A stretch of DNA of 64,000 nucleotides from Pseudoduganella albidiflava (GTDB lineage Bacteria > Pseudomonadota > Gammaproteobacteria > Burkholderiales > Burkholderiaceae_D): positions 6,572,001 to 6,636,000 of the forward strand of contig NZ_CP036401.1 of the NCBI RefSeq assembly GCF_004322755.1. The letters run 5' to 3'. The notes under the pieces are model-generated. The model saw only the letters and a program-made list of their open reading frames with translations, was not told the DNA's origin and searched no databases. A program made the translations under genes and the position numbers. This document shows, in pieces, positions 1 to 10,234 of the stretch (its first letter is position 1; each line of letters opens with the position of its first letter).

Positions 1-655
1 CCCAGCGGGGGATCTCCGCGCCGCACATGTCGGAGAAGCGCATCAGCTGCGTGTAGTTGGTGATCGGCATGATGCCAGCCACGATCGGCACGGTGACGCC
101 GGCCTTGTGCGCGGCGTCGACGAACTGGAAGTAGGCGTCGGCGTTGTAGAAATACTGCGTGATCGCGGCATCGGCGCCCGCATCCACCTTGCGCACGAAG
201 GCATCGAGATCCGATTGCGGCGATTTCGCCTGCGGATGCACTTCCGGGTAGGCCGCCACTTCGATGTGGAACCAGTCGCCCGTCTCGGCGCGGATGAATT
301 CCACCAGCTCGTTGGCATAGCGGAATTCGCCGGCCGCGCCGTAGCCGCTGGGCAGGTCGCCGCGCAGCGCGACGACGCGCTTGATGCCATGCGACTTGTA
401 TTCGTTCAGGATGGCGCGGATCGATTCGCGCGTGCCCCCCACGCAGGACAGGTGCGGCGCGGCCTGCTCGCCGGCGCCCATGATGTCGAGCACGGTTTCC
501 AGCGTGCCGCGCTGGGTGGTGCCGCCGGCGCCGAACGTGACGGAAAAATACTTCGGGTGCAATTCGGAGAGCTTGGCGCGCGTGGCGCGCAGCTTTTCCG
601 CGCCTTCCGCCGTCTTGGGCGGGAAAAATTCGATACTAAAATTGTGGTCAGCCAT
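1..655 (-). CDS. metF: Methylenetetrahydrofolate reductase, 3' end cut by window edge
   Basis: Reduces 5,10-methylene-THF to 5-methyl-THF, which supplies the methyl group for methionine synthesis. It is a cytosolic flavoprotein. The translation from the ATG at 655-653 starts MADHNFSIEFFPPKTAEG, the typical MetF N-terminus with the FFPPK motif. It continues through the TFGAGG segment and the TQYFYNAD segment of the FAD-binding TIM barrel. About 218 residues are visible; the rest (usually about 275-300 in total) lies outside the window. The start codon overlaps the end of the upstream membrane-protein gene by 8 bases, so the two are probably cotranscribed. Co-location with ahcY and metK places it in the activated methyl cycle. 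Assignment is from family motifs and is secure. Confidence 0.95.
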   Translation of the reverse strand, partial: MADHNFSIEFFPPKTAEGAEKLRATRAKLSELHPKYFSVTFGAGGTTQRGTLETVLDIMGAGEQAAPHLSCVGGTRESIRAILNEYKSHGIKRVVALRGDLPSGYGAAGEFRYANELVEFIRAETGDWFHIEVAAYPEVHPQAKSPQSDLDAFVRKVDAGADAAITQYFYNADAYFQFVDAAHKAGVTVPIVAGIMPITNYTQLMRFSDMCGAEIPRW

Positions 656-998
656 CGGCGTCTTTCAACAACAGTGTGGAGAGGGCCCAGGAAATCACGC
701 TGTACAGCAATGCGCCGCCGACCGCCGCCCAGAAGCTCGTCACGGTGAAGCCGTTCACGAATTGCGCCACCAGCCAGAATGTGAAGCCGTTGACGATAAA
801 GATGAACAGGCCCAGCGACAGCACCGTTACGGGCAAGGTCAGCAGGAGCAGCAATGGACGGATCAGCGTGTTCACCAGCCCGAGGATGAGCGCCGCGATC
901 AGGGCTGCGCCGACGCTCGTGACGTCGACGGAATGCATCAGGTAAGGCACTGCGAACAGGGCCGCGGCATTGATAAACCAGGTCAAGACCAGACGCAT
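648..998 (-). CDS. Small four-helix membrane protein, phage-holin superfamily IV type
   Basis: A 116-residue, very hydrophobic protein starting MRLVLTWFINAAALFAV. The hydrophobic profile suggests four membrane segments: about residues 3-20, 28-50, 55-80 and 88-110. This matches the YvlD-like (mycobacterial four-TMS holin) family, whose cellular role is not well established and which need not be a holin. An open frame extends 30 codons further upstream, but the ATG at 998 opens directly into the first helix and is the better start. The gene overlaps metF by 8 bases and follows the ahcY terminator, so it probably has its own promoter in the 87-base gap. Confidence 0.75.
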   Translation of the reverse strand: MRLVLTWFINAAALFAVPYLMHSVDVTSVGAALIAALILGLVNTLIRPLLLLLTLPVTVLSLGLFIFIVNGFTFWLVAQFVNGFTVTSFWAAVGGALLYSVISWALSTLLLKDADG

Positions 999-1084
999 AG
1001 GGAATACAAGCCTCAAGCGGAAATAACGAAATAGCGAAACAGCGAAATACGGTGGAACCAGCGCTGAAAAGCGGCTAACAATCG

Positions 1085-1113
1085 GCAAAAAAAGGCCGGC
1101 TCGCGCCGGCCTT
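1085..1113 (-). terminator. Rho-independent terminator of ahcY
   Basis: Read on the minus strand, AAGGCCGGC, a four-base loop and GCCGGCCTT form a 9-bp GC-rich stem followed directly by a T run (the A run at 1087-1093 on the plus strand). It begins 9 bases beyond the ahcY stop codon. Confidence 0.9.
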
Positions 1114-1121
1114 CGTACCGA

Positions 1122-2537
<1,416 letters not shown>

Positions 2538-2565
2538 CACGCCTCCTTTCATGTTGAAAAAAGTT

Positions 2566-2637
2566 GACGTGAGCGCGGTTGCAGAAGTGTCCGAGCCTGG
2601 CGGATTCGAATGATCCGTCGCAACGCTCCTCGGAGAA
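2566..2637 (-). promoter_or_regulatory. SAH riboswitch in the ahcY leader
   Basis: On the minus strand the leader contains, in order, CTCCGAGGAGCGTTGCGAC, CGCCAGGCTCGG and CCGCGCTCAC. These are the conserved blocks of the S-adenosylhomocysteine riboswitch. CCGAG pairs with CTCGG to form P1, and the 3' GCGCTC can pair with GAGCG in the loop to form the pseudoknot. It lies about 30 bases before the ahcY start, upstream of the Shine-Dalgarno. In the known class SAH binding turns expression on, so ahcY should be induced by its own substrate. Confidence 0.93.
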
Positions 2638-2651
2638 CAGGCATTCTATAA

Positions 2652-2699
2652 CAAAAAACCGGTGATCACGGCATGCATGCCGTGACCTCCGTTTTTTTT
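2652..2699. terminator. Bidirectional terminator between metK and ahcY
   Basis: A perfect 20-bp palindrome, TCACGGCATGCATGCCGTGA (2666-2685), has a T run on its plus side (2692-2699) and an A run on its minus side (2652-2657). For minus-strand transcription it would terminate metK. The T run on that strand lies just upstream of the ahcY leader, so the ahcY promoter must overlap or follow it. A TATAGAAT stretch about ten bases before the riboswitch is a possible -10. Confidence 0.8.
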
Positions 2700-2749
2700 G
2701 TTGCTGCGGTGATGACGCTAGCCGCCAGCGGCGGCTTGTCGAGCAGCTT

Positions 2750-3919
2750 TCAGGACAGGCCGGCGGCGGCGCGCAGGGCGGCGGCCTTGTCGGTGCGTTC
2801 CCAGCTGAATTCCGGCTCTTCGCGGCCGAAGTGGCCATACGCGGCGGTCTTGCGGTAGATCGGACGCAGCAGGTCCAGCATCTGCACGATGCCTTTCGGG
2901 CGCAGGTCGAAGTGCTCATGCACCAGTTCGGCGATCTTCTCGTCAGGGATCACGCCGGTGCCTTCGGTATAGACGGTGATATTGATGGGACGGGCGATGC
3001 CGATCGCATACGACACCTGCACCTGGCACTGCCGCGCCAGGCCGGCGGCGACGACGTTCTTGGCGACGTAGCGGGCCGCGTAGGCGGCCGAGCGGTCGAC
3101 CTTCGACGGATCCTTGCCGGAGAAGGCGCCGCCGCCGTGCGGCGCGGCCCCGCCGTAGGTGTCGACGATGATCTTGCGGCCGGTCAGGCCGCAGTCGCCC
3201 TGCGGGCCGCCGATGACGAAGCGGCCGGTCGGGTTGACCAGGTATTTCGTGTCTTTCAGCCATTCCTTCGGCAGCACCGGGCGGATGATCTCTTCGATCA
3301 CCGCTTCCTCGATCTGCTTGTGCTGCATTTCCGGCGCGTGCTGGGTCGACAGCACGACCGTGTCCACGGCCACCGGGCGGCCGTTCACGTAGCGCAGCGT
3401 GACCTGCGACTTGGCATCCGGGCGCAGCCACGGCAGGCGGCCATCCTTGCGCAGCTGCGACTGGCGCTCGACCAGGCGGTGCGAGTAGTAGATCGCGGCC
3501 GGCATCAGTTCCGGCGTTTCATCGCAGGCGTAGCCGAACATCAGGCCCTGGTCGCCAGCGCCCTGGTCGAGGTCGATGCCCGCACCTTCGTCGACACCCT
3601 GGGCGATGTCCGGCGACTGCTTGTCGTAGGCCACCAGCACGGCACAGCCGCGGTAGTCGATGCCGTAGTCGGTGTTGTCGTAGCCGATGCTTTTGATGGT
3701 TTCCCGGGCGACCTGAATATAATCCACGTTCGCGTGGGTGGTGATTTCACCGGCCAGCACGACGAGGCCGGTATTGCACAGCGTCTCGGCGGCCACGCGG
3801 GCAGTGGGATCCTGGGCCAGGATGGCGTCGAGGATGGCGTCGGAGATCTGGTCCGCGACCTTGTCGGGGTGGCCTTCGGAAACGGATTCGGACGTGAAGA
3901 GGTAATCGATGGAAGACAT
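2750..3919 (-). CDS. metK: S-adenosylmethionine synthetase
   Basis: Makes S-adenosylmethionine from methionine and ATP in the cytosol. The 389-residue product starts [20 protein letters not shown], with the ATP/Mg site SEGHPDK. Also visible are the [11 protein letters not shown] segment, the flexible-loop region SPDIAQGVD, the phosphate-binding [16 protein letters not shown] loop and the C-terminal [15 protein letters not shown]. Length fits the family. The chosen ATG (3919-3917) has AGGAG 7 bases upstream; a frame extending 20 codons further upstream shows no homology. It is transcribed divergently from the acyltransferase gene and lies upstream of ahcY. No SAM riboswitch class was recognised in its leader. 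Confidence 0.98.
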   Translation of the reverse strand: MSSIDYLFTSESVSEGHPDKVADQISDAILDAILAQDPTARVAAETLCNTGLVVLAGEITTHANVDYIQVARETIKSIGYDNTDYGIDYRGCAVLVAYDKQSPDIAQGVDEGAGIDLDQGAGDQGLMFGYACDETPELMPAAIYYSHRLVERQSQLRKDGRLPWLRPDAKSQVTLRYVNGRPVAVDTVVLSTQHAPEMQHKQIEEAVIEEIIRPVLPKEWLKDTKYLVNPTGRFVIGGPQGDCGLTGRKIIVDTYGGAAPHGGGAFSGKDPSKVDRSAAYAARYVAKNVVAAGLARQCQVQVSYAIGIARPINITVYTEGTGVIPDEKIAELVHEHFDLRPKGIVQMLDLLRPIYRKTAAYGHFGREEPEFSWERTDKAAALRAAAGLS

Positions 3920-4004
3920 CGCAAGCTCCTGTATAAGTGTCTGTGACTCGAGTTGAAAAAATCTGTCGCAACAACCCATACGGCTTGCGACGCTTTAGCG
4001 ATAT

Positions 4005-4034
4005 TTTTATCCCGCCTCGCAAGTTGTCTGTTAA
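4005..4034 (-). promoter_or_regulatory. Possible metK promoter
   Basis: On the minus strand TTAACA (4034-4029) is followed, after an 18-base spacer, by ATAAAA (4010-4005). This gives a leader of about 80 nucleotides before metK. It is a sigma-70-like match by eye only. Confidence 0.35.
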
Positions 4035-4111
4035 CTCGGCGGTCACTGCTGCGTGGTATTTTACGCTTCTTCAAAAATTTTTGCGCAGGCACACTTCTTT
4101 TTTTCGAGTTC

Positions 4112-4966
4112 ATGCTGTTACGAATTTTCCGTTTCTTCTCAATATTCTCCTTGCCCTTGCTGCATGCAATGGGAAGTGTCCTGGGATGGGCCGTATACCT
4201 TTTATCACCTTCCTATCGCCGCCGGATGCGCGAGAACATGGCACGCGCCGGCTATGGCAGCCACTTGCGCCAGGCCGTCGCGGAGGCCGGCAAGGCCGTG
4301 GCCGAATTGCCATTCGTCTGGCTGGCATCGGACCAGCGGATCGCACGCCGCGTGTTCCTGAAAAACTATGAACTGGTCGAAGAACACCTGCGCGCGGGGC
4401 GTGGCATTGTGTTCCTCACGCCACACCTTGGCTGTTTTGAAATGACCGCGCAACGCGTGTCGCACGACAGCCCGATCATGGTGATGTACCGCCCGCCGAA
4501 GCAGGCGGCGATGAAGCCGCTGGTGGAAGTGGCGCGTGCCCGCGGCCAGATGCTGCTGGCGCCGGCCAACCTGTCCGGCGTGCGGATGCTGGCCAAGTTC
4601 CTCAAGTCAGGCAAGCCCATCGGCATCCTGCCGGACCAGGTGCCGCAGGAAGGCGAAGGCGTGTGGGCCGAGTTCTTCGGACGGCCGGCCTACACGATGA
4701 CGCTGCCGGCCAAGATGGCCAGGCTGGGCGGCGACGCGCCGGTGGTGCTGACCTATGCCGAAAGGCTGCCGCGCGGGCGCGGTTTCCTGGTCCACTTCGT
4801 GCCGTTCCCCGGCTCGCTGGAAGGCGACAACGCGCAGCAGGCACGGGCGATCAATGCGGCGATGGAGCAGTTGATCGCCGGCTGCCCGGCCCAGTATTAC
4901 TGGAGCTATAACCGCTACAAGGTACCGCCCGGCGTGGCGGCCCCCACTACGGCGGAGGCCGCATGA
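4112..4966 (+). CDS. lpxL: Lipid A biosynthesis acyltransferase (LpxL/HtrB family)
   Basis: Transfers a secondary acyl chain to lipid A at the inner face of the cytoplasmic membrane. The 284-residue product has an N-terminal hydrophobic anchor ([20 protein letters not shown]) and the catalytic HX4E motif in [11 protein letters not shown]. It also has the downstream GILPDQVP and [12 protein letters not shown] motifs of the family. The frame is open a further 53 codons upstream, but that part is low in hydrophobic-anchor logic and extends into the metK promoter, so the ATG at 4112 before the anchor is preferred. The Shine-Dalgarno is weak. Its last four bases overlap the next acyltransferase gene (ATGA), so the two are translationally coupled and may act on different lipid A positions. 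Confidence 0.88.
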   Translation: MLLRIFRFFSIFSLPLLHAMGSVLGWAVYLLSPSYRRRMRENMARAGYGSHLRQAVAEAGKAVAELPFVWLASDQRIARRVFLKNYELVEEHLRAGRGIVFLTPHLGCFEMTAQRVSHDSPIMVMYRPPKQAAMKPLVEVARARGQMLLAPANLSGVRMLAKFLKSGKPIGILPDQVPQEGEGVWAEFFGRPAYTMTLPAKMARLGGDAPVVLTYAERLPRGRGFLVHFVPFPGSLEGDNAQQARAINAAMEQLIAGCPAQYYWSYNRYKVPPGVAAPTTAEAA

Positions 4967-5859
4967 AGATCCTGCTTGGTTTCATGTGGCTGCTGCACTG
5001 GCTGCCGCTGCCCGTGCTGGGCCGCTTCGGCACGGCGGTGGGCAGCCTGCTGTTCATCATCATGGGCCCGCGCCGCGAGATCGCGCTGGTCAACCTGCGC
5101 CTGGCGATGCCGGAACTGTCGGAAGCGCAGCGCCGCGACCTGGCGCGCCGCCATTTCCAGGCATATTCGCGCAGCGTGTTCGAACGGGCGGTGCTGTGGT
5201 GGGCATCCGAAGCCCGGCTGCGCCGGCTGATCCGCATCGAGACCAGCGACGGCATGCCGCCGGGCCAGATCCCGGTGGCGGCGATGACGGAAAAGCCGAC
5301 CATCCTGCTGTGCCCGCATTTCGTGTGCCTGGATGTGGGCGGCGCATCGATCGCGATGGAAGCCTCGGCCTCGTCGATGTACGTCACGCAAAAGAACGCC
5401 ACGTTCGACGCGGTGCTGCGCGCCGGCCGGGCTCGCTTCAAGCCAGTCAAGCTGTTCACGCGGCAGGATGGCATCAAGCCGATCCTGCGCGCGCTGCGCG
5501 ACCGGCTGCCCTACTTCATGCTGCCGGACATGGATTTCGGCGAGAAGGATGCCGAGTTCGTGCCATTCTTCGGCGTGCCGGCCGCGACCCTGACGGCCAC
5601 CGCCCGCATCGCCGCCACCACCGGCGCGCAGGTCATGCCCGTGATCGCCACTTTCCTGCCGAATTATCAAGGCTGGCGCGTCAAGTTCTATCCGGTGTGG
5701 GACAATTACCCTGGTACCGACATGGTTGCCGCCACGCGCCGCATGAACGAATTCATCGAGGAGCGCGTGCGCGAAGCGCCGGCGGAATATTTCTGGACTC
5801 ACAAGCGCTACAAGACCCGCCCCAACGGCGAAGCGTCCTTCTACTCGAACAAGCGATGA
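4963..5859 (+). CDS. Second LpxL/LpxM-type lipid A acyltransferase
   Basis: A 298-residue paralogue of the preceding gene. It has an N-terminal membrane anchor ([17 protein letters not shown]), the HX4D catalytic motif in [11 protein letters not shown], an LPDMDFG motif in place of LPDQ, and the C-terminal [13 protein letters not shown] typical of these enzymes. The start overlaps the upstream stop (ATGA) and the end overlaps the dapF start (ATGA), so the three genes form a tight operon. Tandem acyltransferases before dapF are common in Burkholderiales (recalled family knowledge). Which acyl position each enzyme uses cannot be read from sequence. Confidence 0.87.
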   Translation: MKILLGFMWLLHWLPLPVLGRFGTAVGSLLFIIMGPRREIALVNLRLAMPELSEAQRRDLARRHFQAYSRSVFERAVLWWASEARLRRLIRIETSDGMPPGQIPVAAMTEKPTILLCPHFVCLDVGGASIAMEASASSMYVTQKNATFDAVLRAGRARFKPVKLFTRQDGIKPILRALRDRLPYFMLPDMDFGEKDAEFVPFFGVPAATLTATARIAATTGAQVMPVIATFLPNYQGWRVKFYPVWDNYPGTDMVAATRRMNEFIEERVREAPAEYFWTHKRYKTRPNGEASFYSNKR

Positions 5860-6719
5860 AACTCAAATTCACCAAGATGCATGGCGCCGGCAACGACTTC
5901 GTCGTGATCGATGCCATCAACCAGCAGATCGACTTCACGACCGCGCAGTGGAAGGCGCTGGCGGACCGGCGCTTCGGCGTCGGCGCCGACCAGTTGCTGG
6001 TTGTGGAAAAGTCGACGAACCCCAGCTGCGATTTCCGCTACCGCATCTTCAACAACGATGGCGGCGAAGTGGAACAGTGCGGCAACGGGGCGCGTGCGTT
6101 CGCCAAGTTCGTGGCCGAGAAGGGCTTGACGGAGCGGCGCAGCATCGCTGTCGAAACGATGTCGGGCATCATCGCGCCGCGGCTGGAAGAAGATGGCAGC
6201 GTCACGGTGGACATGGGCGCCCCCATCTTCGACACCGCCCTGGTGCCTTTCGATACGGAAGGCCTGGCCGGGCAGCCGGAAGGCGACGATACGCTGTGGC
6301 CGCTGGTGCTGGAACTGGCGGGGGAAAAGGAAACCGTGCTGGTGTCGGTGCTGTCGATGGGCAATCCGCATGCGGTGCAGGTGGTGCCCGACGTGGACAC
6401 GGCGCCGGTCGAACTGACCGGCCCGCTGATCGAGCACCATGCCCATTTCCCGAAACGGGTCAACGCCGGCTTCATGCAGCTGGTAAACCGCCAGCACATC
6501 AAGCTGCGCGTGTTCGAGCGCGGCGCCGGCGAAACGCTGGCGTGCGGCACCGGTGCCTGCGCGGCCGTGGTGGCGGGCATTCGCCGCGGCCTGCTCGATT
6601 CGCCGGTGCGCGTGGATGCGCGCGGCGGCGAACTGTCGATTGCCTGGGCCGGCGATGGCGAACCGGTCTACCTGACCGGTCCCGCCGTCACGGTGTTCGA
6701 AGGCGAGATCACGGTCTGA
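5856..6719 (+). CDS. dapF: Diaminopimelate epimerase
   Basis: Converts LL- to meso-diaminopimelate for lysine and peptidoglycan synthesis. It is a cytosolic, cofactor-independent racemase with two catalytic cysteines. The 287-residue product starts [19 protein letters not shown] and shows both active-site motifs, [10 protein letters not shown] and [10 protein letters not shown], with the usual spacing. A frame far upstream is open, but the canonical N-terminus and the ATGA overlap with the acyltransferase fix the start at 5856. The stop codon lies inside a GTCTGA motif that recurs in the repeats immediately downstream, so a repeat seems to abut the gene end exactly. Confidence 0.97.
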   Translation: MKLKFTKMHGAGNDFVVIDAINQQIDFTTAQWKALADRRFGVGADQLLVVEKSTNPSCDFRYRIFNNDGGEVEQCGNGARAFAKFVAEKGLTERRSIAVETMSGIIAPRLEEDGSVTVDMGAPIFDTALVPFDTEGLAGQPEGDDTLWPLVLELAGEKETVLVSVLSMGNPHAVQVVPDVDTAPVELTGPLIEHHAHFPKRVNAGFMQLVNRQHIKLRVFERGAGETLACGTGACAAVVAGIRRGLLDSPVRVDARGGELSIAWAGDGEPVYLTGPAVTVFEGEITV

Positions 6720-7065
6720 ACCTAATGCCGCTTAGTTAGCGGAATTAGATGTAGTTCGCGGCGCTAGCGGATTGGTGGCTTGGCAGGGGTTTCGCGAAAC
6801 ATGCTTCGCGCCTGCCAGGCGGTGATGGCTTGCAAGCCATCATTCCTCCGACAGCGAGCCCCCTGACGCCAACTCAAACAGTCACGCCGCCTTAACTTAA
6901 CGGCATTACCGTCTGACCCTAATGCCGCTTAGATAAGCCCACCCCAAGTGCAAATTCCGGGGTCAGACCCGGCGGGTCTGACCCCTGCCCTTCGCTGTTG
7001 GGGTGAATGCATGCGCTTCCAACGTATCGGGTAACGCTTAACTTAGCGGCATTACCGTCTGACCC
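6712..7065. repeat. Composite repeat patch between dapF and the Sel1 gene
   Basis: This gene-free stretch holds two repeat types. One is a unit with core TTAACTTA(A/G)CGGCATTA followed by CCGTCTGACC, found direct at 6891-6918 and 7037-7065 and inverted at 6713-6739 and 6920-6938. The other, at 6933-7014, is a long imperfect palindrome centred on GGGGTCAGACCC and GGGTCTGACCCC, bordered by CCACCCCAAG and TTGGGGTG. The same unit recurs at 17282-17362, at both sides of the IS110 element, and partly at 32197-32232. Between them, 6740-6890 contains short inverted pieces such as CTTGGCAGG...CCTGCCAGG and GATGGCTTGCAAGCCATC. Confidence 0.8.
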
Positions 7066-7089
7066 GGTTGCAAGGAACCGCCAGCGAAC

Positions 7090-8562
7090 CTAGGCGGCCA
7101 GCTGCGCACGGCCGCCTTCGTCGGCTCCATCGACCGACTGCAGCCATGTCTTGAAGCGGTACAGCCGCTGCCGGTAATTGCCTTCCAGCTTGCTGTCGAC
7201 CTGCTCGAACTGGCGCGCGATGCGCTCCAGCGCCTGGCGCTGCCGGGCGGTTTCCACCAGTACCAGCCGGCGCCGCCCGCGGCCATAGCTGGCGCGGATG
7301 TCGACGACGAGGCAATGGCCCTGGTCGGCCGCCTTCACATCCAGCAACAACGCTTCCGCCCGGGTCAGCCCGAACAGCGCGGCCAGTTCGATGCGCGCCG
7401 CCAGCAGCGGCTGGCTGCTGACCAGTTCCCGCGTCAGCAACGGCAGCAGTGCCACCGCCCACCCGCTGGCATCTGGAGCCGGCGCGATCCGGGCCAGCGC
7501 TTCGGCGGCCTGGGGGCAGTGCTGCGCCGCCGCTTTTTGCAGCCAGTACGCCGCCTTCACGTCGTTGCAGTCGCTGCTGCGCCGCATGCGCCATGCCTGC
7601 AGGCCGCATTCGAGCTGCGCGCCACCATGCCCCAGTGCCGCCGCCCGCTCCAGGCACGCTTGCGCCTCGCCCACGCAGCGCTGCGAAAACTCCGGTTTCA
7701 CATAGATGCGCGACAGCGCGAACCACGCTTCGGCCAGGCCCTGCTCGCCGGCGCGCGTGAGCCAGCGCACCGCTCGCTTGAAGCTGGCCGGGCCTTGCGC
7801 CAGCCGCATGCCCCCCGCGTCGATGCGCGCCAGTTGCAAGCCCAGCGCCAGTTGCGCGTGGCGATCGCCCGCCGTGGCCGCCAGCTCGCGCATGCGCTGC
7901 GCCTCGTCGCCTTCCGCGCCAGACGCAGTGCCGCTTTCCTGCATCAGTGCTTCCGCGCAGCGCGCCAGCAGGCGGGCATCCGCGGCCGATCCCGACCACG
8001 CGGCGCAATCGGCCGGTGCCTGTGCAAGCAGCGCACGTGCCAGCGGCAGCGCGGTGTCGAGGGCAAGGGCCGGCTCACCCGGCTGTGCTTCGCCGGTGCC
8101 GCGCCCCGCCAGCGCCATCGGCACCGGTGCTGCTTCGTGGCCGGCGAGGCGAAGCCGCGCCAGCAAGGCGCCCGCCTCGCCGGCCCCGGCACGCTGCGCC
8201 GTGTCCAGCGCGCGCCGGGCACGCTGGCACAAGCCGGGCTGCGTAATGGCCGGCTCCTGCAGCAGGAGCTGGCCCAGCGTGATCGCGGCCTGGACGATGC
8301 CGGCATCGCTGGCGCGGGCATACCACTCCAGCAGCGTGGCGCGGTGGTGGCTGGCATATTGCCAGGGAATGTGGCGGCCGATCAGCAGCCATGCCTCGTC
8401 GAGGCCGGCGGCTGCCGCGCGTGACAGCCAGTGCAGCGCGGTAGGTGGGCTGCACGGCAAGCCGGCACCGCCGGCAAGGTAGAGCTTACCCAGTTTCAAC
8501 TGGCATTCGGGGTCTCCCGCTCGCGCACCCCGGATCACTGCCAGCTCTTCACGATTGGCCAT
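7090..8562 (-). CDS. Sel1-like repeat protein
   Basis: A 490-residue protein without a signal peptide, made largely of Sel1/TPR-like helical repeats. Units of the type GDPECQLKLGKLYLAGG and ALHWLSRAAAAGLDEAWLLIG recur near residues 15-60, 85-105 and 205-330 (for example AVRWLTRAGEQGLAEAWFALS). The C-terminal 140 residues are arginine-rich and may be a separate domain. Such proteins are usually adaptors; the partner is unknown. AGGAG seven bases before the ATG supports the start. It stands alone, facing the dapF operon across the repeat patch and divergent from the porin gene. Confidence 0.75.
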   Translation of the reverse strand: MANREELAVIRGARAGDPECQLKLGKLYLAGGAGLPCSPPTALHWLSRAAAAGLDEAWLLIGRHIPWQYASHHRATLLEWYARASDAGIVQAAITLGQLLLQEPAITQPGLCQRARRALDTAQRAGAGEAGALLARLRLAGHEAAPVPMALAGRGTGEAQPGEPALALDTALPLARALLAQAPADCAAWSGSAADARLLARCAEALMQESGTASGAEGDEAQRMRELAATAGDRHAQLALGLQLARIDAGGMRLAQGPASFKRAVRWLTRAGEQGLAEAWFALSRIYVKPEFSQRCVGEAQACLERAAALGHGGAQLECGLQAWRMRRSSDCNDVKAAYWLQKAAAQHCPQAAEALARIAPAPDASGWAVALLPLLTRELVSSQPLLAARIELAALFGLTRAEALLLDVKAADQGHCLVVDIRASYGRGRRRLVLVETARQRQALERIARQFEQVDSKLEGNYRQRLYRFKTWLQSVDGADEGGRAQLAA

Positions 8563-8798
8563 GTCGGTCTCCTGAACGCTGCTTATCGCGGCCCCCGGCC
8601 ATGCCGGGTTTCGCCTGCTGCGTTTTCTTGTCGTTGTGAGAGTAAGGCGTAACTGAACAGTTTATGTAGCGAATTGTTGCACGTCTAATACAAGGTTGAC
8701 TTCGCTTGATCTCGCGCAAACGAGGTCAAGCAGTGGTCCGGCTACGCTGTCCGTGATTACCTTACCAATGAAAGGATTACATGACGTGAATAAACCAG

Positions 8799-8827
8799 TT
8801 GGCACCGTAAAACTACCGTTTTATAAA
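8799..8827 (+). promoter_or_regulatory. Sigma-70-type promoter for the porin gene
   Basis: TTGGCA (8799-8804), a 17-base spacer and TATAAA (8822-8827). Transcription would start near 8834, giving a leader of about 160 nucleotides. The rest of the 431-base gap between the Sel1 gene and the porin (8563-8993) holds no open frame that I can support; its lower GC fits a regulatory region. Confidence 0.6.
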
Positions 8828-8993
8828 TACAACAAGATTCGGAAGATTTAGCGTTTTCAACCAAGACTCGTGCCGTCAATCGACCAATCCACGGCGCTCG
8901 ACAGCAACCTCATCTAAGGTGCACCTGTCCAGTTTCACAAGCATCCACCGCTGGCTTCTTGAACCAATCAATTCAGAACAGAGGGAACGACAA

Positions 8994-10049
8994 ATGAAGA
9001 AATCCTTGGTTGCCCTGGCCCTGACGGCCGCCTTCGGCGGTGCCGCCGCCCAGTCTTCCGTGACCATCTACGGCACGATCGACGCCGGCATTCAGCGCAC
9101 CACCCACACCGCCAACGACGCCACGCAGGTTACCCGCCGCGATAACAACAAGCTGGGTTTCCGCGGTGTCGAAGATCTCGGCAATGGCCTCAAGGCATTG
9201 TTCCAGCTGGAAATCCGCTACGATCCCGATACCGGCGCGCTCGAGAACAATGTGCGTCCGCTGTTCCAGGGCCAGAGCCGCGTGGGCCTGCAGGGCGCGT
9301 TCGGTACCGTACGCATCGGCCGTGGCCTGACCGCCTACCAGGAAACCTCGACCCAGTTCGAGCCATGGTCCGGCCTGCCCGCGGTAGCCGGCTACCAGAC
9401 CGACCTGCACGTGGCCGGCTATTCGAGCGACCCGCTGAGCGTTGTCGGCAATTCGATCAACCGCTTCTCCAACGCGGTGTTCTACAACACGCCGGTATGG
9501 GCCGGGTTCCAGGTCAATGTATCGGTGGCCACCAAGGAAGCCAACAATGGCCCGGCCATCATCGGCAAGGGCACCGCCTCGGCACCGCAATACGCGGCCA
9601 ACTCGACGGCATCGGCGAATCCGTACTCGGTCAGCGCCACCTACACCAACGGTCCGTTCGCGGCCATGGTGGGCGCCGAACGCAATGCCATCGAAACGGA
9701 ACTGTGGTCGGTGGCGGCCTCGTACAAGCCGATTCCCGACCTGAAGCTGATGGCTTCCTACCAGCGCCAGGACCTGGGCCACACGATGTGGACCAACGAG
9801 AATATCAGCGCCTGGGTGGTGGGCGCCAACTACACCGTTGGCGCGAACAAGTTCCTGGTCGGTTATGGCCAGAAGGATCCGGATGGCGTGATCAAGACCA
9901 AGCAGGCATCGGTCGGCTATGAGTACAGCCTGTCGCCGCGGACCTACCTGTATCTCGACCTGTCGGTGAAAAAGGCGCCGTTCACCGTGGCCGCCACCAA
10001 TGACGACACCCGCAAGCACTATGCGCTGGGTGTGCACCACAATTTCTGA
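8994..10049 (+). CDS. Gram-negative porin (beta-barrel outer membrane protein)
   Basis: A 351-residue general diffusion porin of the OmpC-like family typical of Burkholderiales. A signal peptide (MKKSLVALALTAAFGGAAA) is followed directly by QSSVTIYGTIDAGIQ, the usual first barrel strand. The NKLGFRGVEDLGNGLKALFQLE segment and the terminal HHNF with the C-terminal Phe needed for barrel assembly are present. GAGGGAA lies before the ATG; an in-frame extension upstream lacks sense. It is monocistronic, with a promoter about 190 bases upstream and a strong terminator downstream. Substrate specificity cannot be assigned. Confidence 0.95.
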   Translation: MKKSLVALALTAAFGGAAAQSSVTIYGTIDAGIQRTTHTANDATQVTRRDNNKLGFRGVEDLGNGLKALFQLEIRYDPDTGALENNVRPLFQGQSRVGLQGAFGTVRIGRGLTAYQETSTQFEPWSGLPAVAGYQTDLHVAGYSSDPLSVVGNSINRFSNAVFYNTPVWAGFQVNVSVATKEANNGPAIIGKGTASAPQYAANSTASANPYSVSATYTNGPFAAMVGAERNAIETELWSVAASYKPIPDLKLMASYQRQDLGHTMWTNENISAWVVGANYTVGANKFLVGYGQKDPDGVIKTKQASVGYEYSLSPRTYLYLDLSVKKAPFTVAATNDDTRKHYALGVHHNF

Positions 10050-10147
10050 TCCGTTTTTCAGTCCGCTTTTCAGTCAGTCCGCTTTTAAGTCCGACCGCTT
10101 ATCCAGTCCGTCTGCTTTTCTAGTCCAGTCTTCACAGTGCGAGGGAG

Positions 10148-10187
10148 AAGCGCTCCGGGGGCAGTTTGCCGGAGCGTTCTTTTTTTG
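10148..10187 (+). terminator. Terminator after the porin gene
   Basis: CGCTCCGG (10151-10158) and CCGGAGCG (10169-10176) form a stem with a ten-base loop, followed by TTCTTTTTTT. Between the porin stop and this hairpin (10050-10130) are four or five imperfect copies of a CAGTCCGCTTTT-like unit. Confidence 0.85.
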
Positions 10188-10234
10188 CCGGTCCGTCGGG
10201 TAGAATGTTGCTTGCTTTTCTTAAAGTGACAACA

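Noticed and set aside
1016..1055. AAATAACGAAATAGCGAAAC tandem repeat
   Set aside because: Four short imperfect units in the gap after ahcY; too short and weak to call a functional element.
3920..4111. SAM riboswitch upstream of metK
   Set aside because: I compared the leader by eye with SAM-I, SAM-II and SAM/SAH class features and saw no matching conserved blocks.
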